DNA of 5,917 nt from Anaerolineae bacterium (GTDB taxonomy: Bacteria; Chloroflexota; Anaerolineae; JAFGEY01), in the NCBI GenBank assembly GCA_016929205.1, contig JAFGJF010000520.1, forward strand, positions 1 through 5,917. The letters run 5' to 3'. The translations under genes and the position numbers were made by a program. Positions 1 through 5,917 of the stretch are shown one piece after another (the stretch's first letter is position 1; the number at the start of each line of letters is the position of its first letter). The notes under the pieces were generated by a model. That model did not search any database. It was not told where the DNA came from and worked only from the letters and a program-made list of their open reading frames with translations.

Positions 1-3000
1 CGCTGCCCGGCACGGATGCGGCTGTCCTGGAGGCCGATCTTGATGCCTTGAACGCACAGTATGGCGACAAGGCTTTTGTTAGCAGACCCGAGGACGAACT
101 TGAGGCGATCACGGGCACCAGCGACCAGTTGATGATCTTGTTCAACGGCCTGGTGCTACTGGCGGTGGTTGCGGCGGCATTGGGCACGATCAATACAACA
201 CTGATGAGCGTGGCCGAGCGGCGGCAGGAGTTGGGTCTGCTGCGCGCGGTCGGTGCGACGCGACGCCAAATCACGGCCGTGGTGATGGGGGAAAGTGCCT
301 TGACAGGGCTGCTGGGCACGGCGCTGGGAGCGACCGCTGGCGTGGGCCTGGGCAGCGTGTTTGCGCTGGCGTATGGCGGCGCTACGTTTGGCCTGATCGA
401 TCTGCCGTTGTGGCAGGCGGCCGGAGAGACGATGGTGCCATCGTTGCGCAGCGGTTGGGTGGGACTGATTCTCTCTCCGCTGCTTGCGGCGGCAGCGGCT
501 TTGCCGGCAGTGCGCACCCTGCTACACGGCAGTACGATCGAAACGATGCACCCCGGGCGTGATCTGCCGGACGTGCGGCGTTCGATTGAACCAAGGTCGC
601 CGTTTCGGCTAGGGCTTTTGCTTTCGCTGCGCAACTTGAGCCAGCACCAGACGCGAACGGCACTAACTGTACTGGCTGTCGCCCTGGGTGTCGCAACGAT
701 CGTTGCCACCGGCGTCACCAGTTCCGGCGTACGCAGTGCGGTCGAGGAATCGATCAGGGAACAAATCGCTTTTGTGACCGATATGATGGGCGTTGGTCTC
801 AACGTGGCCGGAGCGATGATCTTGCTCGCCGCCGGGTTCCTGATTTATAATGCTTTTGGCATGGCCGTTACCCAGCGCCAAAGGCAGATCGGCGCGCTGC
901 GCGCGCTGGGTATGACGCGCGGCTGTAAGTCTGATGGCGTTATGCGGCTGGTGTTGGTCGAGGCGATGGTGACGGGCGGGATGGGCACGTTGCTCGGCGT
1001 GGTTGCCGGACCGCTGCTGGGACAGGTGATCCTGATCGCGATGCGTGCTTCGGGATACGAGTTGGGCAAAGGCAGCACGTCCTGGTCCGATATCCTTTTG
1101 GCCGCGATGATTGAGCTGGCGATTACGCTGCTATCCGTGTGGCTGCCGGCGCGACGCGCGGCGCGGATCTCGCCGCTGGCAGCGCTGCGAGATCAGAACA
1201 GGATGTCAACACGGCAGCAAATTGGCCATACGACCTGGCGCGTCTATGTTGGCCTTTTGGTCATCGTGATTCTAGTGGTTTATCTCGTCGTCGCGCCGCC
1301 GGGCAAGTGGACACTGGATCCCTGGAATTATGCTATGCCGTTTTTGCTGCTCGTGCCCTGGCTGGGGGCGTTGTTGGCGATTGCGCCGGCGCTGATCGGT
1401 GCGGTGGGGCGGGGGCTGCGCGTGCCGTTAACGCGGCTGCTGCGCGTTGGTGGCAGCTTGATGGCCGACAATCTGCAGCGAGAACGGCGGCGGGTAACGC
1501 TGACGGCGTTGGCGTTTTCGGTGAGTGTGATGACTGTCGTGGGCGTGACCGGCGTATTCAACTTTTTTGGAAAAGAGCTGATCGCGTATGCGCAGGAAAC
1601 GCGATTCAGTAACGGTTTGCTGCCCGGCTGGTCAATCTCGGCGGCCGATTTTACGCAAGGGGTGATGAACGCAGGGGGTATGATCGATGGGCTCAAGCCG
1701 GAGGTGATCGCTGAAGTAGGGCGTGTCGTCGAGGGGCGAGCTGATGTAGGCGTAGAGCGTCCGGTGGTCATTCCTGAGATCAGTGCCGTGCTGGCACCGG
1801 GTTATATGTCGAGTATGCTTGACTTGAATTTGCTGGCTGTACCGGGCAACGTTGCGTTTCTCGAGAGTGACCTGGAAACGGCTCTGCCGATTATGGAGGC
1901 CGGATGTGGGGTGCTGCTTTCACCCGGTGCGGCGGCGCGAAACGGCGTTCACGCGGGGGATGTGCTGGTGGTAGAAAGCAAACGCGGGACGTTGGATTGT
2001 ACCGTGGGTGGTGTTGTCGCTGCGGGCATGATTCCGGTCTCGTTTATCAGTCCGGCGGTTATGGAGCAGTTTGAGGTAGGCGATCCGACGTCGATCATTG
2101 TTTTTCCTCACGTCGGCGTCGATCGGGACGTGCTGGAAGCGGATCTGCAGGCTATCGACGACAGGTATGGCGAGGATGCGTGGTTATTGCGTTGGGAGGA
2201 GAGCGTGGCTACGGTCAATGAGAGCACCGATCTCTTGTTATCGCTGATGAACAGCCTGCTGCTGCTGGCGGTCGTAGCGGCGGCATTGGGGACGATCAAT
2301 ACGATGGTGATGAGCGTGGCCGAACGGCGGCACGAGTTGGGCTTGATGCGGGCTGTCGGGGCGACGAGAAAGCAGGTGACGACAACTGTCTGTGGCGAGG
2401 CTGCTTTGATCGGCCTGATCGGCGCCGCGTTGGGGGTGGTTGCTGGAGCAGGGGTGAGCACGATCTTTTGCCTGGCCCATGGCGGCAATGCCTGGGGTTA
2501 TCCGGATGTCGATCTGTGGGGTTCGGCGTGGCGTTCGCTGCAGCCGGCGTGGCGCAATGGCCTAGCTGGCATCATCGTCGCCCCGCTGCTCAGCGCGGCG
2601 GCGGCCTGGTTCCCGGTGCGCGCTGCCTTGCGGGGATCGGCACTGGAGACGATGGAGGCAGAACGGCAGCCCGTTTTGGCCCGCCGCACGACAACGGGAT
2701 TGCTCAACCGAGGCAGCATTCGAGTGCGGTTTGTGATGGGGACGGCGGGACTGATGTCCGTCGTGCTGGCAGGGCTGATTGCGGTAGTGACGACGCACGC
2801 CCGGGTGCGGATCGAGGAGCAGGTGCACGATGCGTTGCGCACGATGGTGAGTTGGAATGCAGGTCTGATCGAGTTGGGCTTGCCCGACGGTACGCAAGCG
2901 CTTGATTTCGATGCTCTCCAGACAGGCCAGGCATTCGATTTCAACACGGATAACTTGCTGCGTTTCGAGCAGTTGATGGATGATATGACTGAGAACGGCC

Positions 3001-4859
3001 TGGTTGATTTTGTGATTGCAGATCGTGATGATGTCGTGCTGGTCAGCCTGGACATGCGCCAGATCGGCACCATTGCACCCGCGTTGAGGGTAAGAGATGA
3101 GCCTGATGTGTATTCGGAGCGCAATGCCCTCCGGCGGGGGGAAAAGTGGTTGGTTTATGCTACTGCCCCGGTTATGAATGACCAGGATCAGATGATTGGC
3201 TCGGTGCGACTGGTGGTCGACGCGCGCGAGCTCCAGGTGTTTTTGGCACGGCTGCGTAATGCGTTGGGCATGATCGGTACGCTCATCGTCCTCGTCGGTG
3301 TGCTGGTCAGCGAGTGGCTGGGTACTCCGCTTGTGCGCGCAACGCGCCAACTGGCCGCTCACGCCGCAGGCGTTGGGCGCGGCGAGTACGCGCTGTTGGA
3401 TTATCCCCGATCATTTGGCAGGCGGATCTCGATCCGCACCCGCCTGACTATCGCGATGGTGGTCATCCTGGTGGTGATGGTTACCGCACTAGGTATAGTG
3501 GCGATCCCCATCGAACGACGCCACGTCGAGGATCAGCTCAAGGATAATCTGGTCGCCGGCCTGGAGTGGATCGGCCAGGCGGCTTCCAAAAGCCTGGACA
3601 GCGAGCTGTCCGATTTCTCGTCTGGTCAGGCGCCGTCTTTCGATCAGATCCTTGACATGACCAGCACATTTGACCTCGCCCGGCTGCAAGAGTTGAGCGA
3701 CCAGATGCGCAGCGACGAGATGGCCTATGTCGCTCTCCTTGACGAGGATGGCACGATCGTGCTATCGGATCAGTTGGGGTTGATTGGCGAAAGGTCCGCT
3801 GCTGGCAAGGCTGCGACGGCTCGCACGCAAATCGAGGTATCGACCTGGCGTGATGAGGAGGTGTGGGTGGTCTCGACGCCGCTCAAGCGGCAGGATGAAG
3901 CGACCGGTGCACTGAGCATTGCTGTGCGTACCAATGCGGTTGACACGTTTCTCGACGAGAGTCGCAATCTGTTCCGTCTGACCGGGATTATTGCTGTGCT
4001 CGCGGGAGTGCTGCTGGCGCAGGTTATCGGCAAAGCGGTGACCGTGCCAGCGCGCCAATTGGCTGCCGGGGTGCGTCGTGTTGGACAGGGGGATCTGACT
4101 GTGCAGTTCGAGGTCGATGCCAAAGACGAGTTGTCAATCCTGGCCGATGCCTACAACCAGATGGTCACGGGTTTGCAGGAACGGGAATGGCTGCGCGATA
4201 TGTTTGGACGATTTGTCAGCCGGGAAGTAGCAGAGGCGATCCGCGCCGGACAAGTCAAGCTGGAAGGTGAAAACCGTGTGGTCAGCGTGTTGTTCTGCGA
4301 TATCCGCGACTTTACACTGCGTTCGGAGCAGCATACGCCGCAAGAGATCGTGTCGTTGCTGAACGAATACCTGCCGCTGGTGGTGGGTGCGGCACAGCGA
4401 CACGCGGGTACGGTTAACAAGTTTGGCGGTGACAGCACGTTGATCATCTATGGCGCACCTCGCAAGTTACAAGAGAGCGCCTACCAGGCGGTGCTGACGG
4501 CACTCGAGATGCGTGATAGTCTGGCCATGTTGAACGAAAAGTTGTCGGAGCGCGGGGAAACGCCGATCCGGATTGGTGTGGGGATCAATACCGGGATGGC
4601 GTTGGCCGGAGCGGTGGGGCCGGAGGAACGCCAAGAATACACGGTGATCGGCGACATGGTGAACCTGGCGTCGCGCATCGAGGCGTTGAATAAACAATAC
4701 CCTCAATACGACGTGTTGATCAGCGAAGACACCTACCAGGCATTAGGCACGCGTCGTGTCGAGTTTGAGTTGGTCGACCTGGGCGAGATACAGATTCGCG
4801 GCAAAGCGCGACCTGTGCGGGTGTGGGCGGTCGTAACAGTGTCCAGGTTGCCCGCTTGA
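1..4859 (+). CDS. Tandem FtsX/MacB-type ABC permease fused to Cache-HAMP class III adenylate cyclase (5'-truncated)
   Basis: The frame is open from base 3 to TGA at 4857-4859. The first 15 codons align with an internal copy, so the gene starts upstream; TTG 48 is not the real start. Residues below count from TTG 48. Residues 1-170 are the C-terminal FtsX half of permease unit A. Residues 185-870 are unit B: first FtsX with signature LPARRAARISPLAAL (366-380), two central TM helices (about 399-417, 431-453), TM 485-505, a roughly 220-residue ectodomain (507-728) and a second FtsX (729-870). Sensor 1 has TMs 895-914 and 1072-1090; sensor 2 has TMs 1133-1153 and 1310-1328; each pair encloses about 150 Cache-like residues. 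HAMP covers about 1328-1378. The cyclase has metal Asp1418 and Asp1462, Lys1458 and Thr1532 for base selection, and Asn1539 and Arg1543 for catalysis. By family knowledge it makes cAMP from ATP at the inner membrane face; a partner ABC ATPase is expected upstream but not seen. Coupling of transport or ligand sensing to cyclase is inference. Domain calls are firm; one intact polypeptide is likely. Confidence 0.9.
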   Translation, partial: LPGTDAAVLEADLDALNAQYGDKAFVSRPEDELEAITGTSDQLMILFNGLVLLAVVAAALGTINTTLMSVAERRQELGLLRAVGATRRQITAVVMGESALTGLLGTALGATAGVGLGSVFALAYGGATFGLIDLPLWQAAGETMVPSLRSGWVGLILSPLLAAAAALPAVRTLLHGSTIETMHPGRDLPDVRRSIEPRSPFRLGLLLSLRNLSQHQTRTALTVLAVALGVATIVATGVTSSGVRSAVEESIREQIAFVTDMMGVGLNVAGAMILLAAGFLIYNAFGMAVTQRQRQIGALRALGMTRGCKSDGVMRLVLVEAMVTGGMGTLLGVVAGPLLGQVILIAMRASGYELGKGSTSWSDILLAAMIELAITLLSVWLPARRAARISPLAALRDQNRMSTRQQIGHTTWRVYVGLLVIVILVVYLVVAPPGKWTLDPWNYAMPFLLLVPWLGALLAIAPALIGAVGRGLRVPLTRLLRVGGSLMADNLQRERRRVTLTALAFSVSVMTVVGVTGVFNFFGKELIAYAQETRFSNGLLPGWSISAADFTQGVMNAGGMIDGLKPEVIAEVGRVVEGRADVGVERPVVIPEISAVLAPGYMSSMLDLNLLAVPGNVAFLESDLETALPIMEAGCGVLLSPGAAARNGVHAGDVLVVESKRGTLDCTVGGVVAAGMIPVSFISPAVMEQFEVGDPTSIIVFPHVGVDRDVLEADLQAIDDRYGEDAWLLRWEESVATVNESTDLLLSLMNSLLLLAVVAAALGTINTMVMSVAERRHELGLMRAVGATRKQVTTTVCGEAALIGLIGAALGVVAGAGVSTIFCLAHGGNAWGYPDVDLWGSAWRSLQPAWRNGLAGIIVAPLLSAAAAWFPVRAALRGSALETMEAERQPVLARRTTTGLLNRGSIRVRFVMGTAGLMSVVLAGLIAVVTTHARVRIEEQVHDALRTMVSWNAGLIELGLPDGTQALDFDALQTGQAFDFNTDNLLRFEQLMDDMTENGLVDFVIADRDDVVLVSLDMRQIGTIAPALRVRDEPDVYSERNALRRGEKWLVYATAPVMNDQDQMIGSVRLVVDARELQVFLARLRNALGMIGTLIVLVGVLVSEWLGTPLVRATRQLAAHAAGVGRGEYALLDYPRSFGRRISIRTRLTIAMVVILVVMVTALGIVAIPIERRHVEDQLKDNLVAGLEWIGQAASKSLDSELSDFSSGQAPSFDQILDMTSTFDLARLQELSDQMRSDEMAYVALLDEDGTIVLSDQLGLIGERSAAGKAATARTQIEVSTWRDEEVWVVSTPLKRQDEATGALSIAVRTNAVDTFLDESRNLFRLTGIIAVLAGVLLAQVIGKAVTVPARQLAAGVRRVGQGDLTVQFEVDAKDELSILADAYNQMVTGLQEREWLRDMFGRFVSREVAEAIRAGQVKLEGENRVVSVLFCDIRDFTLRSEQHTPQEIVSLLNEYLPLVVGAAQRHAGTVNKFGGDSTLIIYGAPRKLQESAYQAVLTALEMRDSLAMLNEKLSERGETPIRIGVGINTGMALAGAVGPEERQEYTVIGDMVNLASRIEALNKQYPQYDVLISEDTYQALGTRRVEFELVDLGEIQIRGKARPVRVWAVVTVSRLPA
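24..548 (+). repeat. Intragenic tandem repeat, copy A (FtsX C-terminal half)
   Basis: This 175-codon stretch aligns without any gap to 2130-2654, at a constant offset of 2106 bases. Shared blocks include VLEADL at the start, LLAVVAAALGTINT, MSVAERR, RAVGATR and ETM at the end. About half of the residues match overall, and the DNA is almost identical over short runs such as 171-195. It covers the end of an ectodomain, three TM helices and the FtsX cytoplasmic loop. It is a permease module copied within the gene and since diverged, not a mobile element. Confidence 0.85.
2130..2654 (+). repeat. Intragenic tandem repeat, copy B (FtsX C-terminal half)
   Basis: This is the partner of 24-548, 702 codons downstream in the same reading frame. 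It forms the second FtsX domain of permease unit B and is followed directly by the linker into the sensor-cyclase part. The identical length and lack of gaps point to duplication of a whole permease unit inside one gene. Confidence 0.85.
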
Positions 4860-4876
4860 GCGACCAACCTGGACAC
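4839..4876 (+). terminator. Perfect 12-bp inverted repeat spanning the cyclase-fusion stop codon
   Basis: GTGTCCAGGTTG (4839-4850) is exactly complementary to CAACCTGGACAC (4865-4876). The 14-base loop contains the TGA stop and a further CGC/GCG pairing around TTGA (4853-4862). The stem is long and stable enough for an intrinsic terminator, but no U-tract follows on the plus strand. It may instead act as an mRNA 3'-end stabiliser or a shared barrier between the two convergent genes. The left arm is coding sequence for the last residues. Confidence 0.55.
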
Positions 4877-4877
4877 C

Positions 4878-4963
4878 TACTGATCCGGACAAGATTTCCT
4901 AAACTTTTGAATGCCTCTCATAGGGTGCGAAAAATCGTTTAGCTTTATACGTCGGGATCAGTA
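4878..4963. repeat. Inverted repeat (12 of 13 bp) enclosing 60 AT-rich bases in the convergent gap
   Basis: TACTGATCCGGAC (4878-4890) pairs with GTCGGGATCAGTA (4951-4963) with one mismatch (4887/4954). The right arm starts 6 bases beyond the stop of the minus-strand gene, and the left arm begins 1 base after the 12-bp hairpin. The 60 bases between are richer in A and T than the genes and hold a small CGA-AAAA-TCG pairing at 4928-4937. No flanking target duplication is visible, so a miniature transposable element is not supported. A transcript 3' structure for the minus-strand gene, or a small decayed element, are the options. Confidence 0.5.
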
Positions 4964-4969
4964 AATGAT

Positions 4970-5917
4970 TCACCGGCCGCAAGTGTCCGAGATCGCGATC
5001 GTCTCGATCATATCGGCCAGCGTGTATGGGTTTTGTTGTGGATCCCGCGGCGTGATTTGTTCTACCGTCTCCATGCCCTCGATGACCTGTCCAAAGATCG
5101 AATAGCTGCCGTCCAGGTCGGAAACGGCCTGGTAGGTGATAAAGAACTGGCTGCCGTTGGTGTTGGCTCCAGCATTGGCCATAGAGACAACCCCAGGGCC
5201 ATCGTGCTTGAGGTCGGGATTGATCTCGTCGTCAAAGCGGTAACCAGGCCCACCAAAGCCGCTGCCGGTGGGATCGCCGGTCTGGGCCATAAAGCCGGCG
5301 ATGACACGATGGAACGGCGCTCCATCATAAAACCCTTGCTCGGCCAAAAAGACAAAGTTGTTAACTGTGTGAGGCGCTTGTTCTGCATAAAGTTCGATGC
5401 AAAACGTGCCCTTGTTGGTCTTGACCGTTGCAAAATAGGCCTCGGACGGGTCGATGGTCATGGGCGGCGACGCGGTGTATTGTGGCCCTTGATAGTTGTA
5501 CAGTTTAATCAAACCACTCAAGACAAAGTCGCTGCGCGGACCGTCGTAATACTGCCCATTGAGGAACAACGTCGGCGTGCCGGGCAAGCCCAACTGGGCG
5601 GCTTCGTTGTATCCCTGCTCTGCTCGATCACGATAGGTGCCCTCGTTTAGAGCTTGAGCAAATTGATCGCCATCCAGCCCAATTTCATTCGCATAGTCAG
5701 TGAACTTTTCAATCGCCTTGGCCTGACCGAGCCCGGACCACTCACTCTGGCGTTCGTAGAGCAAGTCATGCATGTCCCAATACTTGCCCTGGGCGCCGGC
5801 TGCTTCGGCCGCCTCGGCGGACAACAGTGCCTTGTCATGGATGCTTTTCAATGGAAAATGACGGTATACGATTCGAACCTGTTCGGGGAAAGCGTCTACC
5901 AGACGCTTGATCAGGGC
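4970..5917 (-). CDS. DsbA-like thioredoxin-fold domain fused to cyclophilin-type peptidyl-prolyl isomerase (5'-truncated)
   Basis: The frame runs on the minus strand from the window edge to TGA at 4972-4970 and has no stop at the edge. The 22 codons above TTG 5851 read ...RIVYRHFP and continue a normal DsbA-like domain, so TTG 5851 is internal and the true start, signal peptide and CxxC motif lie beyond 5917. Residues count from TTG 5851. The thioredoxin-fold part (to about 120) has HDKALLSAEAAEAAGAQGK, the helical insert, and the cis-proline loop GLPGTPT (Pro93). The cyclophilin domain (about 138-288) carries FHRVI (catalytic Arg182), MAQTGD (Gln190), GSQFFI (Gln235, Phe237) and LDGSYSIFG; the position of human CypA Trp121 appears to be Asp245, a change common in bacterial cyclophilins. 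By family knowledge the two parts would catalyse disulfide exchange and proline isomerisation in exported proteins. An extracytoplasmic location, probably membrane- or lipid-anchored, is inferred. Redox activity cannot be confirmed without the CxxC. Confidence 0.93.
   Translation of the reverse strand, partial: ALIKRLVDAFPEQVRIVYRHFPLKSIHDKALLSAEAAEAAGAQGKYWDMHDLLYERQSEWSGLGQAKAIEKFTDYANEIGLDGDQFAQALNEGTYRDRAEQGYNEAAQLGLPGTPTLFLNGQYYDGPRSDFVLSGLIKLYNYQGPQYTASPPMTIDPSEAYFATVKTNKGTFCIELYAEQAPHTVNNFVFLAEQGFYDGAPFHRVIAGFMAQTGDPTGSGFGGPGYRFDDEINPDLKHDGPGVVSMANAGANTNGSQFFITYQAVSDLDGSYSIFGQVIEGMETVEQITPRDPQQNPYTLADMIETIAISDTCGR

Noticed and set aside
48..50. TTG at 48 as the start of the permease-cyclase gene
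   Set aside because: The 15 codons before it are open and match the internal repeat copy starting near 2130 (VLEADL...), and no ribosome binding site precedes it. It is an internal leucine.
2710..2738. Possible separate start of a sensor-cyclase gene at GTG 2724 or ATG 2736, with GAGG at 2710-2713
   Set aside because: The upstream frame is open with no stop, and the weak GAGG could be chance in GC-rich coding DNA. Internal initiation cannot be excluded, but fusion is the simpler reading.
3422..3437. Perfect 7-bp inverted repeat GCGGATC-TC-GATCCGC at the boundary between the two sensors
   Set aside because: It lies in coding sequence for RRISIR and has a 2-base centre. Such a short palindrome can arise by chance, and nothing around it suggests a regulatory site.
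382..4706. Many antisense and alternate-frame open frames of 60-270 codons over the permease-cyclase gene
   Set aside because: Their translations are rich in Arg, Ser, Pro and His, match no recognisable domain, and lie fully over a frame with clear protein domains. They are shadows of GC-rich coding sequence.
4878..4963. Inverted repeat as a miniature transposable element
   Set aside because: The flanking bases (CACC before, AATG after) show no target-site duplication, and there is no second copy in the window.
5033..5650. Plus-strand 205-codon open frame over the cyclophilin gene
   Set aside because: It shows no recognisable domain and is antisense to an unambiguous DsbA-cyclophilin frame.
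5849..5851. TTG at 5851 as the start of the DsbA-cyclophilin gene
   Set aside because: Codons up to the window edge are open and encode the expected preceding DsbA-like strand (RIVYRHFP), so the start is outside the window.

Overview
The window holds two genes that converge on a 110-base gap. Both are cut by the window edges. The plus-strand gene fills bases 1-4859 and the minus-strand gene fills 4970-5917. No RNA gene, CRISPR array, IS element or phage gene is visible. The DNA is moderately GC-rich and densely coding. The protein types (multi-FtsX permease, Cache-HAMP class III cyclase, DsbA-cyclophilin fusion) would fit a Chloroflexota/Anaerolineae-like environmental bacterium. That placement is inferred from protein style only and no marker gene supports it.

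The plus-strand gene encodes at least 1618 residues without a stop and begins upstream of base 1. In order it shows: the C-terminal half of one FtsX/MacB-type permease unit; a second, complete two-FtsX permease unit; two consecutive membrane-bound sensor modules (TM, extracytoplasmic Cache-like domain, TM); one full HAMP domain after the second sensor; and a C-terminal class III adenylate/guanylate cyclase catalytic domain with all key residues. The chain reads as a built-in ABC exporter permease dimer physically linked to a second-messenger synthase. The two permease copies are an ungapped tandem repeat with a 2106-base period. The two sensors are also a diverged tandem pair. The gene therefore looks assembled by repeated in-frame duplication and fusion.

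The minus-strand gene encodes an extracytoplasmic folding factor: a DsbA-like thioredoxin-fold domain (N-terminus and CxxC region outside the window) followed by a cyclophilin-type peptidyl-prolyl isomerase.

The gap between the convergent genes contains a perfect 12-bp inverted repeat spanning the plus-strand stop codon, which is a likely terminator or 3'-end hairpin. It also contains a near-perfect 13-bp inverted repeat enclosing 60 AT-rich bases. No promoter for either gene lies in the window, because both start outside it.

The most interesting item is the permease-sensor-cyclase fusion, with the caveat that it should be checked against relatives to exclude an assembly or frameshift-free gene-merging artefact.
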